A stretch of DNA of 64,000 nt from Onchocerca lupi. Its lineage: Eukaryota > Nematoda > Chromadorea > Rhabditida > Onchocercidae. Where the stretch lies: NCBI GenBank assembly GCA_028564675.1, contig JAOVVO010000004.1, forward strand, positions 310,001 through 374,000, given 5' to 3'. The position numbers were made by a program, and so were the translations under genes. The notes beneath the pieces were generated by a model. It did no database searches and was not told the DNA's origin. It saw nothing but the letters and a program-made list of their open reading frames with translations. Shown piece after piece: positions 12,488 to 24,704 of this stretch; the first letter of the stretch is position 1, and each line of letters opens with the position of its first letter.

Positions 12488-15404
12488 CTATGATTGTATT
12501 TTACTTCTTGCATATTCTACAAATTCATCAATCAAAACAGGCCATGCTCCTTCGGCATCGTAATTGTTGAAATCAGGTGCAACTGTCAGAGAAAAATCGA
12601 GTAGTAAGTTCCATGTATCACGTGGTATACTTTTCACTTCCTGCAAAAAAAAAAAATGAGCCTAGTGATCTGCATGTTTCGACATCCGAAAAATAAGAGC
12701 CAAATTATCTTTCAAGAGAAATACATTAAAATCCTCTTCATCATAACTTCAAGTTCAACTGACGATCGCCGTCAGTTTTTATTTTTAGCGCTTCATTTGA
12801 TCTATTACTATGATATGTCAATACAATTTTGGTATATTACTGCATAAAAATTTTAAAATAATAATACTTAAGATGCAAACCTTTTCCCGAAGAAAACTAG
12901 TCCATAAAGAAAGATAACCGAAATTACCGCCGAAGACAATTTCCCAATAAGCAATCGCTGTTTCTACTTCTACAATGAGGCAAAAATTAGTAGCTTAGAA
13001 AAATTTCAATGCCTATAATTTAGACTCATGAAATGATAGCCTACATCTTCCATAGTATTATTTTTGTCTTACTATTAACAATTTCCATATAAATCAATAG
13101 AAAAATAATTAAAATTGTTTGCAGAACTGAAGTAATGTAAAGATAAATATAGAAATCTAACTTTAATTTAGGATGAAATTCAACACTTCCTTCTTATACA
13201 CACAACAAAACTTTGCTAAAGTTAAATTAAATCAAGTAAAAGTAATCCATTAATATACAACTATAGCTTACCCAATGTCCTCTGTGGAGATGCACGGGCA
13301 TAACTAAAGGTAAACTGATAAAAATCTCGGAAATTGATAGGATTTCTCAGTTCCTCATTTAGCGTTGGTATTTTGGCTTTTAATTTCTCCAAAGAATCTA
13401 CTCTGAAATACATCATTTGCCGTATACAGAAAAGCATAAAAAAGAAACTCTTCTTTTTGATAACATTCAGATGCACAGATCTAACTTAGTTTATCTGGAT
13501 ATTCCTGGCTTAAGCAGAGTTCATTAAATTATGTGAAAAATACTGCCTGCTAATAATTCGTTTTATTCATATCTTCAGCAAGCAACTATTTTCGTGTAAA
13601 CCTGTCAGAAAATCATTGCAAGTGAATGGGTTCACACAAGTACTATACACGTCAAATAAAGTTCAGTGCAAGTTGAGATAACAAGCACTAACTCCTTATT
13701 CCTGTCTGTCACTAATAGAATGATATCAAAAGCAAATAATGAATCCATGATTAGAAACCACCCATTTGCTCTATTACAAGAATATTACAAACTGATTACA
13801 TATTAAATATATAACATTAAGAAAGAGCTACAAAAGTTCTGCGATCAATGTAAATACTTCATCTCGTTGAGACCGGTACTAAATTCCTCCCATGTAAACT
13901 CGCACTGTGTTTTTGCCTTCAGTTTCCAAGCTAATATCAATACATTTCGATCAGTTGGATTTAAACCAAGATCTGTCAAGAAGCGCAACATTCCATGTGG
14001 CCCGATACATGATGGATCATTATCCTGTCTATCTACAAATTGACCAATTTATTTAGGAAATAAGAATAAACAATTCTTGAACTATTCTCGCTACACAATC
14101 TCGATCTCTAAGCGTTTTTAAAATTAAACTGATCTTCACAGGGTAAGATGGAAACTCGCATGATATAAAATGTCTTTTTTATGAAAGGAACAAAGATTAA
14201 ATATGCTCAAAAATTCTGCAGGTTCGTAAACATAAATGAGTTGAAAAATGTACTATTTGCATATTTGAGGAAAAAAGCATGAAGACTTCTTTGGTCAACC
14301 ACATCTGCCATACACATATATAATTGTGGATTTTGGTAATAAGCATCACAAGCCAATTCCAGATTCCAGTTCTGAGTGCTTAGACAGTGAATTGCGGTTT
14401 TTTCATTGCTTTGTGTCCACTGCATAAAATTTCGCACCTGAAACATGAAAATTCTTATGTTTTTCTTATGTTGCATAAGATAAATGCTGAAATATTATTA
14501 CCATCTGACTCATTTTCGCAAATATTAATGCTAAGGATCATCAGAACTGAAATGGAGAAACGATTCCTCAAACCAGTTCTCCCAAGTCAAAGCTGAGAAG
14601 ATATTCCCAAATCAACTCTCTGAATCAAAGTCCAGAAGCAGTTCTTTCACAGATATTATTTCAAACCATTTCGCTTTTAATCTATTTTGTTCTCAGTCAG
14701 TTGATCAACACACTGCAGAAATCCTAATTATCTCCCAAACTAAACCACATCCTCGTACACAACAGTTTTAGACAAATTCCAGCGAACCAGGAGAAATTGA
14801 CCACTCAACAATGCACCGCCAGAAATGGTGCTAATGAACGCTAGGCAAAGTTGTACATTGACCTCTGAAAATATCTTGCCTTAAATGACCAAAAATAAGC
14901 GATTCGTCTCCGCTTGTTTAGAACTTCGAGATCACCTAGTCGTTGTCCATTCCTACAATGTCCAGTGGGAATGCATAATCAATCATTTTATAATTACGAC
15001 CGTCTTATATTTACAACAAACAAATATCATCTCCGATACTTAATATTTGAATTAATAGCATAATCCATGGCTGATTACTTCAATCAGTGATTCATTCTTT
15101 TGTTCATTATAAACTGTGAACATCTTGAATCGTTTTCGATCATAAAAATTCATAACCACTACAAGGATCAATAAAATGACAAAAAAAAAATGACTTCTTA
15201 AATTAATTTGTCGTATAATGTAATAGAGACCGTAAAATCTGAAAATTATTTTTCATATTTCCTAAATCAACAATTGATGTTTACTAAATTTCCTAAATCA
15301 ACAATCGATGATGAAAGTAGATAAAATCACGGGGATCAATTACGCTTATTTTATTTTTTCGAACAACCAACCTTGTCACGTTGGGCAGTTTTCAGTTTGT
15401 TCAT
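12488..15404 (-). CDS. DCN1-like protein (cullin neddylation co-E3)
   Basis: Six exons: 15404-15372, 14437-14254, 14032-13858, 13402-13272, 12969-12881, 12640-12488 (255 codons, 254 aa; human DCUN1D1 has 259). The start MNKLKTAQRDK matches the family N-terminus almost exactly and splices in phase 0 onto VRNFMQWTQSNEKTAI. An N-terminal UBA-like domain covers about residues 8-45; the potentiating-neddylation (PONY) domain covers the rest. The DAD patch that grips cullins is intact: D in IPRDTWN, then A and D in AWPVLIDEF. The protein helps UBC12 load NEDD8 on cullins. The first exon is open upstream without a stop to an acceptor at 15489-15490, so 15405-15488 is either 5' UTR or an N-terminal extension. 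A second possible first exon (ATG at 14512, four codons) also splices in phase 0. The gene is head to head with the NSE2 gene. Confidence 0.93.
15257..15313. repeat. Two-copy 31-bp tandem repeat
   Basis: ATTTCCTAAATCAACAAT recurs with a 31-bp period, at 15257 and 15288. It lies in the first intron of the DCN1 gene. Confidence 0.7.
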
Positions 15405-15488
15405 GGCAGAATGGCTGAGTTTGGCACGCTTCACTGACTGAGCCACAGTGAAGGATTTTTCGGAATAATTCAAAACCGATGAGAAATT

Positions 15489-16073
15489 CTGAAATTAATC
15501 AAATGAACCACATACTAGCATAGAAAGCATAAGAAAACACACGGAAGAAAACACAACAAAGCACAAAGAAAGCACATGGAAGCCACATCTATCATCACAT
15601 CGTACCCAATGTTTTATGGAATATGACCAAAATCTAAAAATTCAAATTAACACAGATCACAAGAGAGGTAAGAAGTAAAGCTTTTAAACTGCATTTTTCA
15701 TACTCATTTTGTTCAGCCACTGCTATTCGACGTTACATAATCATTGATATGACTCAATAATCCATTATTTGAAACATTCAGATTTGAAAAGTCTTCTAAC
15801 GTTCATTCAAATGTTCATGTAGTCCATAAAATTCGATATTTATGGAAGGACAAAAAAGAAGAAAAGAGAAATTCCCAGAGTCTTTCAATGCAGCTCGAAA
15901 TCTAAATTGACCCTTGATCTCAACTCAATCCATCTGTATGGCTTTCAAAAACTTGTACATGCTTTTAATACGGCCTTTGAAATGGAATCCTTGCACAGGT
16001 GGAGCAGAACGGTAGAGTGTTTGGAGAAGGGTTCCCGGGGGTTACTGATGATTAGGATTATTGAAGGGAAGAA
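15489..16073. promoter_or_regulatory. Head-to-head intergenic region (DCN1 / NSE2), likely shared promoter
   Basis: About 670 bp separates the DCN1 and NSE2 start codons, on opposite strands. The left part is an A/C-rich stretch (about 15520-15600) with repeated AAAGCACA-like words. No TATA box could be assigned. A shared promoter is inferred from the arrangement alone. Confidence 0.35.
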
Positions 16074-16983
16074 ATGAACTACAAAGGAGTCTTGCTGGAG
16101 ATGACACGATGGCGAGAAAGTCTGGATCAGATGCTGACTATAGTGGAGTCGATCAAACGCAATACTGAGTGTAATAGTTGGGATGAATGGATGCGTAATT
16201 TGCTCGATTATATCGAGCAACTGGATCGGGAAGCAACTATCGAGACAGAGGCGTTAAAGGAGATGCAAGGTCAAGGACAGGGAAGCAATGCAGATGCAAA
16301 TATATCGCGAGAGAGCTTCAGGAAACGGTTATTTTCGGATTACTTACAAAGTATTCTGAAGGACACTAAAAGAATCCTTCTTTATCATTTCCTGGAGTGT
16401 CTTAAAGGAAATTCAAAATAATTAGATTTAAAATTTCATTTGTTCAGGATAGAAGAAATCGGCTGGGAGCAGCCGAATAAACAAGGAGAAGCAGCGGATA
16501 GAATAGAGGCGCTGCGAAATATCGAGAGAGCGGATGCAAGTAGCACTGTTGAGGTGGAAAGGATTTATTATTCCAAAAAAGATCCCTATACTAAGCAGGA
16601 CATCAAAGATCCAGTACAGAATATGGTATATTCATAACTTCCTGAGATTTCTTGGCTGTTGGCAACTATGCCATAACACAATATTATAATTACAACTATT
16701 TCTGTTAAATGCAATATTTCTGATTTCTTGCCAATCAATGCTGCAATTATGAATTCTAAAATTATTACATGGCAATACTGTATAGTAGCAACTTTAGCTC
16801 TTTGATTTGTTTCAGATCTGTAAGCATGTTTATGATCGAGAATCGGTGTTAGCTAATATTCGCGAATGCAAGAAACGACGTCTGTTATGTCACTGTCCTG
16901 TTTCGGGATGTCCAAATAAGAAACTTCTAACAATGTCCGATATGGTGGCATTTCCGAAGTTTTATGATTGTCTCAAGGATTAG
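16074..16983 (+). CDS. NSE2/MMS21-type SP-RING E3 SUMO ligase (SMC5/6 subunit)
   Basis: Three exons: 16074-16327, 16448-16625, 16816-16983 (200 codons, 199 aa). The first half is helical and charged, as expected for the part of NSE2 that docks on the SMC5 coiled coil. The C-terminal third is an SP-RING: DPYTKQDIKDPVQN, then ICKHVYDRESV, then CHCPVSGCPNKK. The four expected zinc ligands are present (C and H of ICKH, the C before PV, the C of SGC). The Cys that opens the motif in many relatives is replaced by Asp, but that position is not a zinc ligand in this family. NSE2 attaches SUMO during DNA repair in the SMC5/6 complex. The ATG is the first in frame; length is somewhat below the human protein (about 247 aa). 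Confidence 0.9.
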
Positions 16984-17194
16984 TGCATGGTTAATCATGT
17001 TGTTTTCGTTTCTGTACATCAGTCTGCATATATTGTGTAATCAAAAATTTTGTATAGTTTTTATATTGCATTTATTGATGATCAGATGATGACGTTTTAT
17101 TTGATATCATCAACGTGACATTTTGGTTCAGGAAAGTAAATTTGTTTCCACATGCTTTTTCGTGTTTCACAGATATGGAATTTTTGATGATGGA

Positions 17195-17200
17195 AATAAA
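17195..17200 (+). promoter_or_regulatory. Probable poly(A) signal of the NSE2 gene
   Basis: A canonical AATAAA lies 212 nt downstream of the NSE2 stop codon, with no better candidate closer. Confidence 0.5.
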
Positions 17201-18328
17201 AAGCATTATCGTGATTCAAGTTTTTAATGATTGAAAAACATTATCCAGATTTTCATATATTCGTTTGATACTATTGTATTTAATTGCTTAAAATATCGTT
17301 ACAAATCACCACTCTTCAAAAATTTCTGAAATAGGAAAGATTTCAAGAAATATTTGCGTGAAAAATATGTTGATCTCAGCGTTTGAATGGCAATAAAATT
17401 TTCTCCATAATAATTTGCTTATGAGATTCTCCAATAATGTCAGTACGAATATTAAATATAAATGTTTCATGGCCATTTGGATTTGCTAGCAGCACAATAC
17501 GATCTTACAGCTGATAGAAATTTAAACTGAACCAAAGAAGCCTCCTATTTATTTTCATTTTGCAACACTTAAAAGAAGATAGAAGTTAGAATTACTGTAT
17601 GAAATCATTACTGCAGTCGCACGACTTAAGATGTAGAATAGAAAGTATAGCATTTTGTACCTAACTCTACCTTAAAGACGATGTTCTGCATCAACGGATT
17701 TACTTTTAAAGACTCGCAGTGACATCATCTTTAGCCTATGAAAACTTTTAAATTTCCCAATTTCGGAGAGATAAATCAAAAAAACAGAAATAATTATGAC
17801 TCATCTCCACCTATAAACCGGGATAATAAATATAAATTTAAAAGTTGGTCTCCACATCAACACGTAAAACACACAACCAGGATTTTGACTCAGGACTGGG
17901 ACCCAGGATTTTCACGTCGCTCCAAGTAAACAAATTTCAAGTAAAATTGGGCTGGTTTGCTTTATTTGTTTGTCGATGGAAGACAATGATAGGGGATTCA
18001 TCGGTCTTTATGCAAATGACATTCGTGTTGTGGATTAGAAATCACTTGCCAGGGTTTTATCCAACTTCATATTTCTCTTAATTTTTGTGCGATCGAAAAC
18101 TTTTAAGACTTAGTTTCCAATTTTTCCAGATCCAGAGATAACTAAAATTCAAATTTGCGCTAATTCGATATCAACAGTCTTCCTTCAAAACGCGCAAATT
18201 TCTTTATTTGAGAATTTCAGAATACCTGTATTAATAATAATTGCCATGAATTTGGTTTGGATTTTATCCTTGAAGCTTTCATACTGAATAATTTCCAATC
18301 TCTCAGAAAATCCGAAACATCTTCAGAA

Positions 18329-18445
18329 ATGAGAGGAATAGTGCTCGTGTTGTTTACTACAACAGCTGCTGCTGAACAAAATTTAGAGGAAGAAATGAAG
18401 GAATTTCTTTACAGGATATTAAAATTGTTTGGGTCTGCCTCATAG
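18329..18445 (+). CDS. Possible small secreted peptide (38 aa), weak
   Basis: An ATG opens a 38-codon frame whose start, MRGIVLVLFTTTAAAEQ, looks like a signal peptide with a small-residue cleavage site. An acidic and then an amphipathic stretch follow, ending KLFGSAS before a TAG. It may be intact, or only chance in a stretch without other genes. There is no recognised family, and no splice or expression evidence can be seen. Confidence 0.2.
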   Translation: MRGIVLVLFTTTAAAEQNLEEEMKEFLYRILKLFGSAS

Positions 18446-19016
18446 ATTTGTAGTATATGCAGTATACTAAGATAAGATATGCTTCATCGGTCCTGGTACT
18501 TTTTTTTGGGAAGTATTCAAAGAACCTGATCAACTTCTCCTCAACGCTGCCTAACATTTTGATTTTCATTGAGTTCGCTGTACTTTTGTGAAATATCCAT
18601 CTTTCTCATCATTCATAAACGATAATTTAGCAGGAACTCAGTAAAAAATTGGATATGGACAGTCTTAATAGATATCACTGATAACATGTACGATTCATAA
18701 TAAATTCTTCTAATTGCGGGAGGAGACTATTCAACCCATCTTATCCGAGAAAAAAAGCACAGTAAAAGATATTATTGAGAGGAGTTTTGAAGTTTAATTT
18801 GTCAAGCATTTACATACATCTCTTACAAATGATTTTCAATCCTTACTATGCATAATCGAGCGCTCTATTTTGTTGTGGTATTGAGCGAAAAATGGATGAA
18901 AAATGATGAATAACGTGGTACTAGAAATTAATTATTGAGAAAGACCAGTGGGTGATATAATTAATCATTTCTGAGAATGAAGTAAAGAGAAAGTTGCTGT
19001 ATTCCTCATTCATCGA

Positions 19017-20316
19017 ATGAGAGTAAAAATCAGAATAAATGGATGTGACCGTACGATTAAAGAATATTTTCGCTGTCAACAGTTAACAGATATGTTGGAT
19101 CGTGATGACTATTTGGCAGATCGTCACAAATACGGGTAACTGTGAAACACTATCTTATCCAAAGCATTTCAAGGGAAGCCTAGAGAGTTTCTGACTCTAT
19201 AGCTATGTTCATGAATCGAATTGCTTCTTAAAGAGATCTGCTACATAATGGTAAAAATTGGACTTAGTTGGCTCTATTCTTCTCTCACTTCTCTTCTCTA
19301 TCCTTCCCTTCCAAAGAAATGAAAGTTTGATTTCCTTGTACAAGGCAACGTATAAGACAACCGCAGAATAGATTTTGCATTGTGTAAAAACGCGTGTTGC
19401 ATGTATTCACACGTCAATTTTAATTAGCAAACATTGCTGATCCTATATAAAGCTCAAGATCGTGATAAAGCTTCTTTAGTTCTCTTATCGATTCATTCAT
19501 TCAAATTTCCATATATGATGATTTCCATCTGATTTTCTCTGTAAAAAAGAGAGAAATTTCATCCCGGAATTTGTTCTCTTTCGACAGTGCACTATTTCTT
19601 GTAGCTTTATTCGTTTGCTTGACACAGTTTTAAATATCTTTAAGCTTACAAGGAATCCGTTGAGTCGATTATAATTTTTATGGGATGATTTCGGAAACAT
19701 TGCAGTGGTAAGAGAGCCTTTCTATGGGAACAAATAAATATTTTTTCAAATTTTTACGCTGAATCTATTCCGTGATTGTCTTACCAGTTAAGACTATATT
19801 AGTTAAATCTATTCATTCTTATTCTTATTGGCATTTTTTGTTTTAGATTCGATTATAGTTTCAGATGTCCATGCATGATGCCTTTTATTTGACGTTCTTT
19901 TTGAAATAGCAATCGAGATTTCTTTCTATCGCATTTCTAATGTTAGGGAAATTATAGGAAAAAGAAATCAGCTATGAAAGAAATCGGTGTTAGCGAGAGC
20001 ACAAATTTATTAACATGGATATTTTCCACTTCATCAAAACTTAAACCTTCATTTTGTTCACTTAGTTTGTTAGATGTATTTCATTTATGAAGTCATTAAA
20101 GTAATCGTTGTTAGTCGAAGAATTCAGAAATTCCTTTCAAATGATGACTAATAAGTACGAGTCATCGGAATGAATCTTCACAAATTCAGAATTGGGATCA
20201 TATTTCTGTGTTAACAGCTATGGCTGGCTTACAGATGGCATCGCTACAAACCTTCAAAAGAAAAAAAAAAATCACAAATCCTGTGCTTCTTTGCAATCGA
20301 ATTCTCTGATTCTTAA
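19017..20316 (+). CDS. Possible small basic protein, two exons (66 aa)
   Basis: Exon 19017-19135 starts at an ATG preceded by an in-frame stop and encodes RINGCDRTIKEYFRCQQ and LDRDDYLADRHKYG with varied, coding-like codons. It ends in phase 2 at GG|gtaact. A good acceptor (GGCTTACAG) starts exon 20235-20316 in matching phase, adding WHRYKPSKEKKK and a stop. The result is 66 aa, cysteine-poor and lysine-rich, with no signal peptide. I do not recognise the family. The second exon is partly low complexity (an A11 run), so another 3' exon could be the true partner. The SLC25A51-like gene starts 295 bp downstream on the same strand. Confidence 0.4.
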
Positions 20317-20610
20317 TTGATTAATTATTTAAATTTCTCGATGCAATTGTTAACTGATTATAGTTACAACTTATATTCTTTATTATTCTAACATTATATA
20401 TATATTTTTTCATGTTTGTGATGGGCATTTTCTTGATATCATTTCTCAGCAAATAGCTCATTCTTGGTAATTAAGAAGAATTGAGTGTATTTGTTTGATT
20501 TTTTAAATATTGATCAATTTCTCTTTTCAGAATCATCATTTTTACTTCATTTTCAGGCAATATTTGTTAGTGGTGACTGCGAGGAGTTATAAAATTATTT
20601 TTCCAATGCG

Positions 20611-22972
20611 ATGCAAAAAGAAAAATACCAAAATTTTATTGCTGGTTGGGGCGCAGGTTTTGTTGAGACTGTGCTCTTATATCCTCCAAATAAAATGATA
20701 TTTCGTCAGCAATTACAAGGTATTACTGCAAAGGAAGTTTATAAGCAGGTTGGTTCAGTTTTATATCATTGCCTACATTAAAATCGTTTTTCTGAGATTC
20801 GGTTTTGGATGTTATTGACGTTTATTTTGAGAAAACAATAAGGTATATATTTTTGACTAACTTATGTAAAATACAATATCACTTTATGAATTATTAACTT
20901 TATAAATGTTTTAATTATGAAAACAATTGTTTATTGAAGCAGTCTGACGTAAAATTGGCACGTTATTAGCTAACGCAGTTGGTATTTGATAACGTGAAAA
21001 TTAAGAAATGAAATTAAAGAATGCTTGTTTTTCAGTTAAGAAATGAGGGTTATTGGATGCTCTACAGAGGAATGCTTCCGCCTCTTATACAGCGAACAAC
21101 GACACGATCAATAATGTTCGGAATGTTTGACAAATTTCATCGCTATTTTGGATGCTCGGAATGTCGGACAGCGCAAACTCGAATTGCATGTTTTGCATGT
21201 GCTGCATTTATGGGTTAGTCACTAGTAAGCTTCATGAGCTTGTTTTGTTTGCATCATATATCCCAGGGATAAAGTCGTTTGTATTGTTTGATTTGATTTT
21301 GCTTTTTTGCTGAAGGATTTTTTGTGTTGATGTTCAGGAATAAAATTATCATTCATCATTATTTAGCTGCATACAGTTTAGCAGTAATTTGCAGTATTTT
21401 AGCAGGTGCGGTCGAGACTATTTCATGTCCTTTGGAGCGGACACAAGTACTTTTGCAGTCACCGAAGTATAATCAGCTTTATCAAAATACAGGTCATGCT
21501 TTCAAAGAACTTGCCAAGGTAATTTTGCCTTTCTGCCATCAATAGTTATTTTAAAAGCAATTCACGGTTAAGAGATATAGTGTTTATCATTCTAATTGTC
21601 CAGTGCGCCATCAGAGATAAGTATATTAGTATTTTTTTTTTTATCAGTAACCAATACATTCAGCAATTTGTCCAGTCCCGGAGACACATCAACTCTCTTT
21701 TTATGATAAAATCTTTTTTATTTATTAACTTATTCCGTTTTTCATATCTTTAAGGTTTGAAGAAGTTTTTAAAACAATAAAGTAATGGATTTAATCTATA
21801 TTCACATGCAGAGGATTTATTATAATGTAAGTAGGAGATTTAATTTTGACAACGGGTTATGATTATTCATTTCAGATTGGACCAAAAGAGCTGTACCGTG
21901 GTTTTACAATTGTATTGTTGAGGAATGGATTAAGCAACGTTTTTTTCTTCACACTTAGGAAACCATTTCGTGATTTAGTTATTGACTGTGATCAGCAGTG
22001 CATATCTCACTATATTGACGTTAGGTGAGTTTATTTAAAAAAATGAAATTATTCTGTTTTCAGTGCGGAGGAGTTGGCAGTAAAATATTGCTTCTTTTCA
22101 GAACACCAGAACAATTGGTGACATTTATTGGTGATTTCATTTCGGGTGCTGTACTTGGTGCTTCTATATCATCATTATTTTTCCCACTAAATGTAGTTAA
22201 ACAGCGAATGCAGAGCACTGTGAACAGTCCATTTTCATCAGCTTGGACAACTTTTCAAGTTATTTGGATCGAACGAAATCGTTCATTTAAGGAACTGTTT
22301 CGTGGAATTACTCTAAACTACACGAGGTATTTGTATTTGTATATTTTCTTCAGGATTTGTTGTATGCTTTGATATAAAGAGTAATTTTGTACAGAAAGTC
22401 TTATCATTTTTTTGTGAGGTTTGAAAATACCAGAAAATATATCGTAAATACTAATCATACTGAGTGGGGACCCATCGGGTCCCGTAGTCTAGTGGTTATT
22501 CTGCAGTTTGCTAGTTTGGATGTACGTGTTCGGTACTTATGGCAATGACGATAAGTTGGTCCGTGTTTCTGACACGAGTATGACGTTATCTTATCCCAGC
22601 ATTCTGAGCCATATGAATGATGTTAGTTGATTATATTTGGTTACGTAAAGTCAAACAGAATACGTGATGAGGAAATCGGGAAAGATTTCGATTTCGGTTG
22701 CTACTTAATTAAATACCTGAGTCTCTGGACTGAAGCAAAAGGTAGATTTAACTAGAAAGTGTTCTTTAGGAATTAATGGTGAGACTTTTTGCGAAAATGA
22801 GGTAAACATAGAGCCTTTCTTGGTGGCAATCAAGAATAGAATGTTAGAATTTGAGACTTTCGATGTTTTCCAAAGTGAATTTTACCTAATTTTGGTGTGT
22901 TTCAGGTCGCTGTTATCGTGGGGTATTACGAACTCTGTATATGAGTTTCTTCAATCTCTGTTTGCAGAGTAA
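20611..22972 (+). CDS. SLC25A51-like mitochondrial carrier (NAD transporter type)
   Basis: Six exons: 20611-20748, 21036-21213, 21403-21518, 21876-22024, 22102-22326, 22906-22972 (291 codons, 290 aa; human SLC25A51 has 297). It has three carrier repeats with variant signature motifs LYPPNKMIFRQQ, CPLERTQVLLQ and FPLNVVKQRMQ. Other stretches fit the SLC25A51/52 subfamily closely: MLYRGMLPPLIQRTTT, RGFTIVLLRNGLSNVFFF and NYTRSLLSWGITNSVYEFL. Proteins of this subfamily import NAD into the mitochondrial matrix. The conserved acidic residue of the second repeat (GAVETISCPLER) is present. An in-frame TAA lies just upstream of the chosen ATG, so the start is well supported. Intron 5 (22327-22905) carries a tRNA-like relic. 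Confidence 0.93.
22467..22560 (+). pseudogene. Degenerate tRNA-like sequence in SLC25A51 intron
   Basis: The segment has a good A box (TAGTCTAGTGGTTAT, Asp/Glu-tRNA-like) from about 22485 and a weak B box (GTTCGGTAC) about 40 nt later. The arms do not fold into a cloverleaf: no anticodon stem or matching acceptor stem could be drawn. It starts with the perfect 7-bp palindrome GGGACCC-ATC-GGGTCCC at 22467-22483. It is a tRNA pseudogene or the head of a tRNA-derived SINE. Confidence 0.4.
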
Positions 22973-24620
22973 ACTTTTTTACCTTTTATGCTTAAGTCGG
23001 TTAACCCGCTCTCTCTCTGTGATATTGTTTTTCTTTTCTTTACGTTAGCTAAAAATATGTATGTAAGATTTTTGCTGTTTTGTTATTTTCTTTTTTTTTT
23101 TCAAAATGTATATTGAGCTGCACGAATGATGCAGTAAGTAGGACATTTCAAAATTTTTATCATTTTTCCAGAAAATATTTATGTATAAATTACTTATTTC
23201 AAAAATCTTTATCGAAACAGATAATTTGCTCATTTGCAAGATCTAGTGTTATGTGCACCATCAGGTTTTAAATGTATCCAAAAAATGCATTCTCATGATG
23301 TTATGTTTTGTTTTAGAAATATTTATGCTCTTACATGACACGCTTCTACAAAGTATTACTTATTATATTTTGTAGATAAAAGGAGAGAATTATTCAAATT
23401 TCTCATCATTTTTCAAAATTATATATATGCTTTTATGTATATAAATCCATTGTTCTGATAAATCTTTTTTGCTAATCCGTTGAACAGTAAGAGGTACGAA
23501 GTCTAATTTCCATGTCTTTCCATAAAAGTTACTTTTTAATCATAATTATTAAAAAATAATTGCTTTGGAAAAATTAAGAATCTGATTTAAGTCAATTAAT
23601 CTTAAGAATCAGAACTTCGAAATGGAAAATCGAAAAATGGAAAATGAAAAAATGATATTCGTATTGTAAAATATATGCAGGCAAGTAGAGCAGTCCTTAT
23701 TATATCTACAATGCTACAATGCTCTTTCAGAGTGTAAGTGCATTTACTTTTTATTCTTTTATGCTTATAAATGATTCCCGTTAGTAATTCTGCATTCGGA
23801 ATTAATTTCTTCATAGTGATCAATGGTTCAGTGGCAGACTTTTACTATTTTTATTTTTATAGCAAGTTGATATATTTAGCTATTAGTATTTTCATCGATG
23901 CATATAAATGGTAGAACGGAGAAGCAAAACTCAAAAAGACTCCTTTGATGTGTTTATTGAGTTGTTGATTTTTTAATTCGATTTTTTCTGTGCATGTTAT
24001 TTAAAATATTCAAAGCTAAAACTTCAAAACTGGTTTTGGTGAAAACTAAATTAACGTGGATTGTGTTTAATCTCTGTGAAGAAATATTGTTTTGATTAAA
24101 AAGTACGGATTTTTAAGTAAGATATGGCATTATTTAAGTGTGCAGAAATGGATTTCTCAGTACAATAGACTTAAAATGGCGTCCAAAATGCAAATGAAAT
24201 GGTTACTAAAGGGAAAAAACTATCCAAATAAGCTGGTATTTTAACTTCAAAAGGCAGCAAATTTTGGTGCAAAGAATCTGAAGTTGGTTCTTCAGTTGAC
24301 TCTAAGTGGTTTTGTTTTGTCTAAAACTAACTTTATCACACAAAAATTTCTGAGAAATATTTTTCCGATGGTCTTAATGATTGAATAAATAGGGTCCACA
24401 TTAATTCCTTCTAATAATTACTAACTTTTAAAATGGATTATTTTTGCTGTCGATTTATATATTTTTACTTGGTTCCCATAGTGATTCATCTAATAATTCA
24501 CCTGTTCCTATTTGATTTCTTCCATATCCTGCAATTCATTTAAGATTTGATTATGAATTTACTTAAATTATCAAATTTTCTTAAATCTAAGCTGTATTAA
24601 ATTTTGCCAGATTATATTAT
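22973..24620. other. Intergenic region, nothing recognised
   Basis: This contains the 3' UTR of the carrier gene and AT-rich sequence with frequent stops. No exon with both splice sites and consistent coding was found. Confidence 0.5.
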
Positions 24621-24654
24621 CAAATGATATTGTCTACAGGCACAATATCATTTG
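24621..24654. repeat. Perfect 13-bp inverted repeat (hairpin)
   Basis: CAAATGATATTGT (24621-24633) is matched by ACAATATCATTTG (24642-24654) across an 8-nt loop. Flanking AT-rich sequence extends the pairing imperfectly. Confidence 0.8.
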
Positions 24655-24668
24655 TGATATGATATATT

Positions 24669-24704
24669 ATATTAATATGTATAAATATATTAATATGTAT
24701 AAAT
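24669..24704. repeat. Two-copy 18-bp tandem repeat
   Basis: ATATTAATATGTATAAAT is repeated exactly twice, directly after the hairpin at 24.62 kb. Confidence 0.8.

Larger units (their letters stand above)
16984..19016. other. Intergenic region after NSE2
   Basis: A canonical AATAAA at 17195-17200 probably ends the NSE2 transcript. Beyond it the sequence is AT-rich with only short open frames, one of them listed separately (18329-18445). I see no RNA gene or repeat. Confidence 0.5.

Noticed and set aside
15945..16220. 91-codon - strand frame
   Set aside because: Antisense to the first NSE2 exon.
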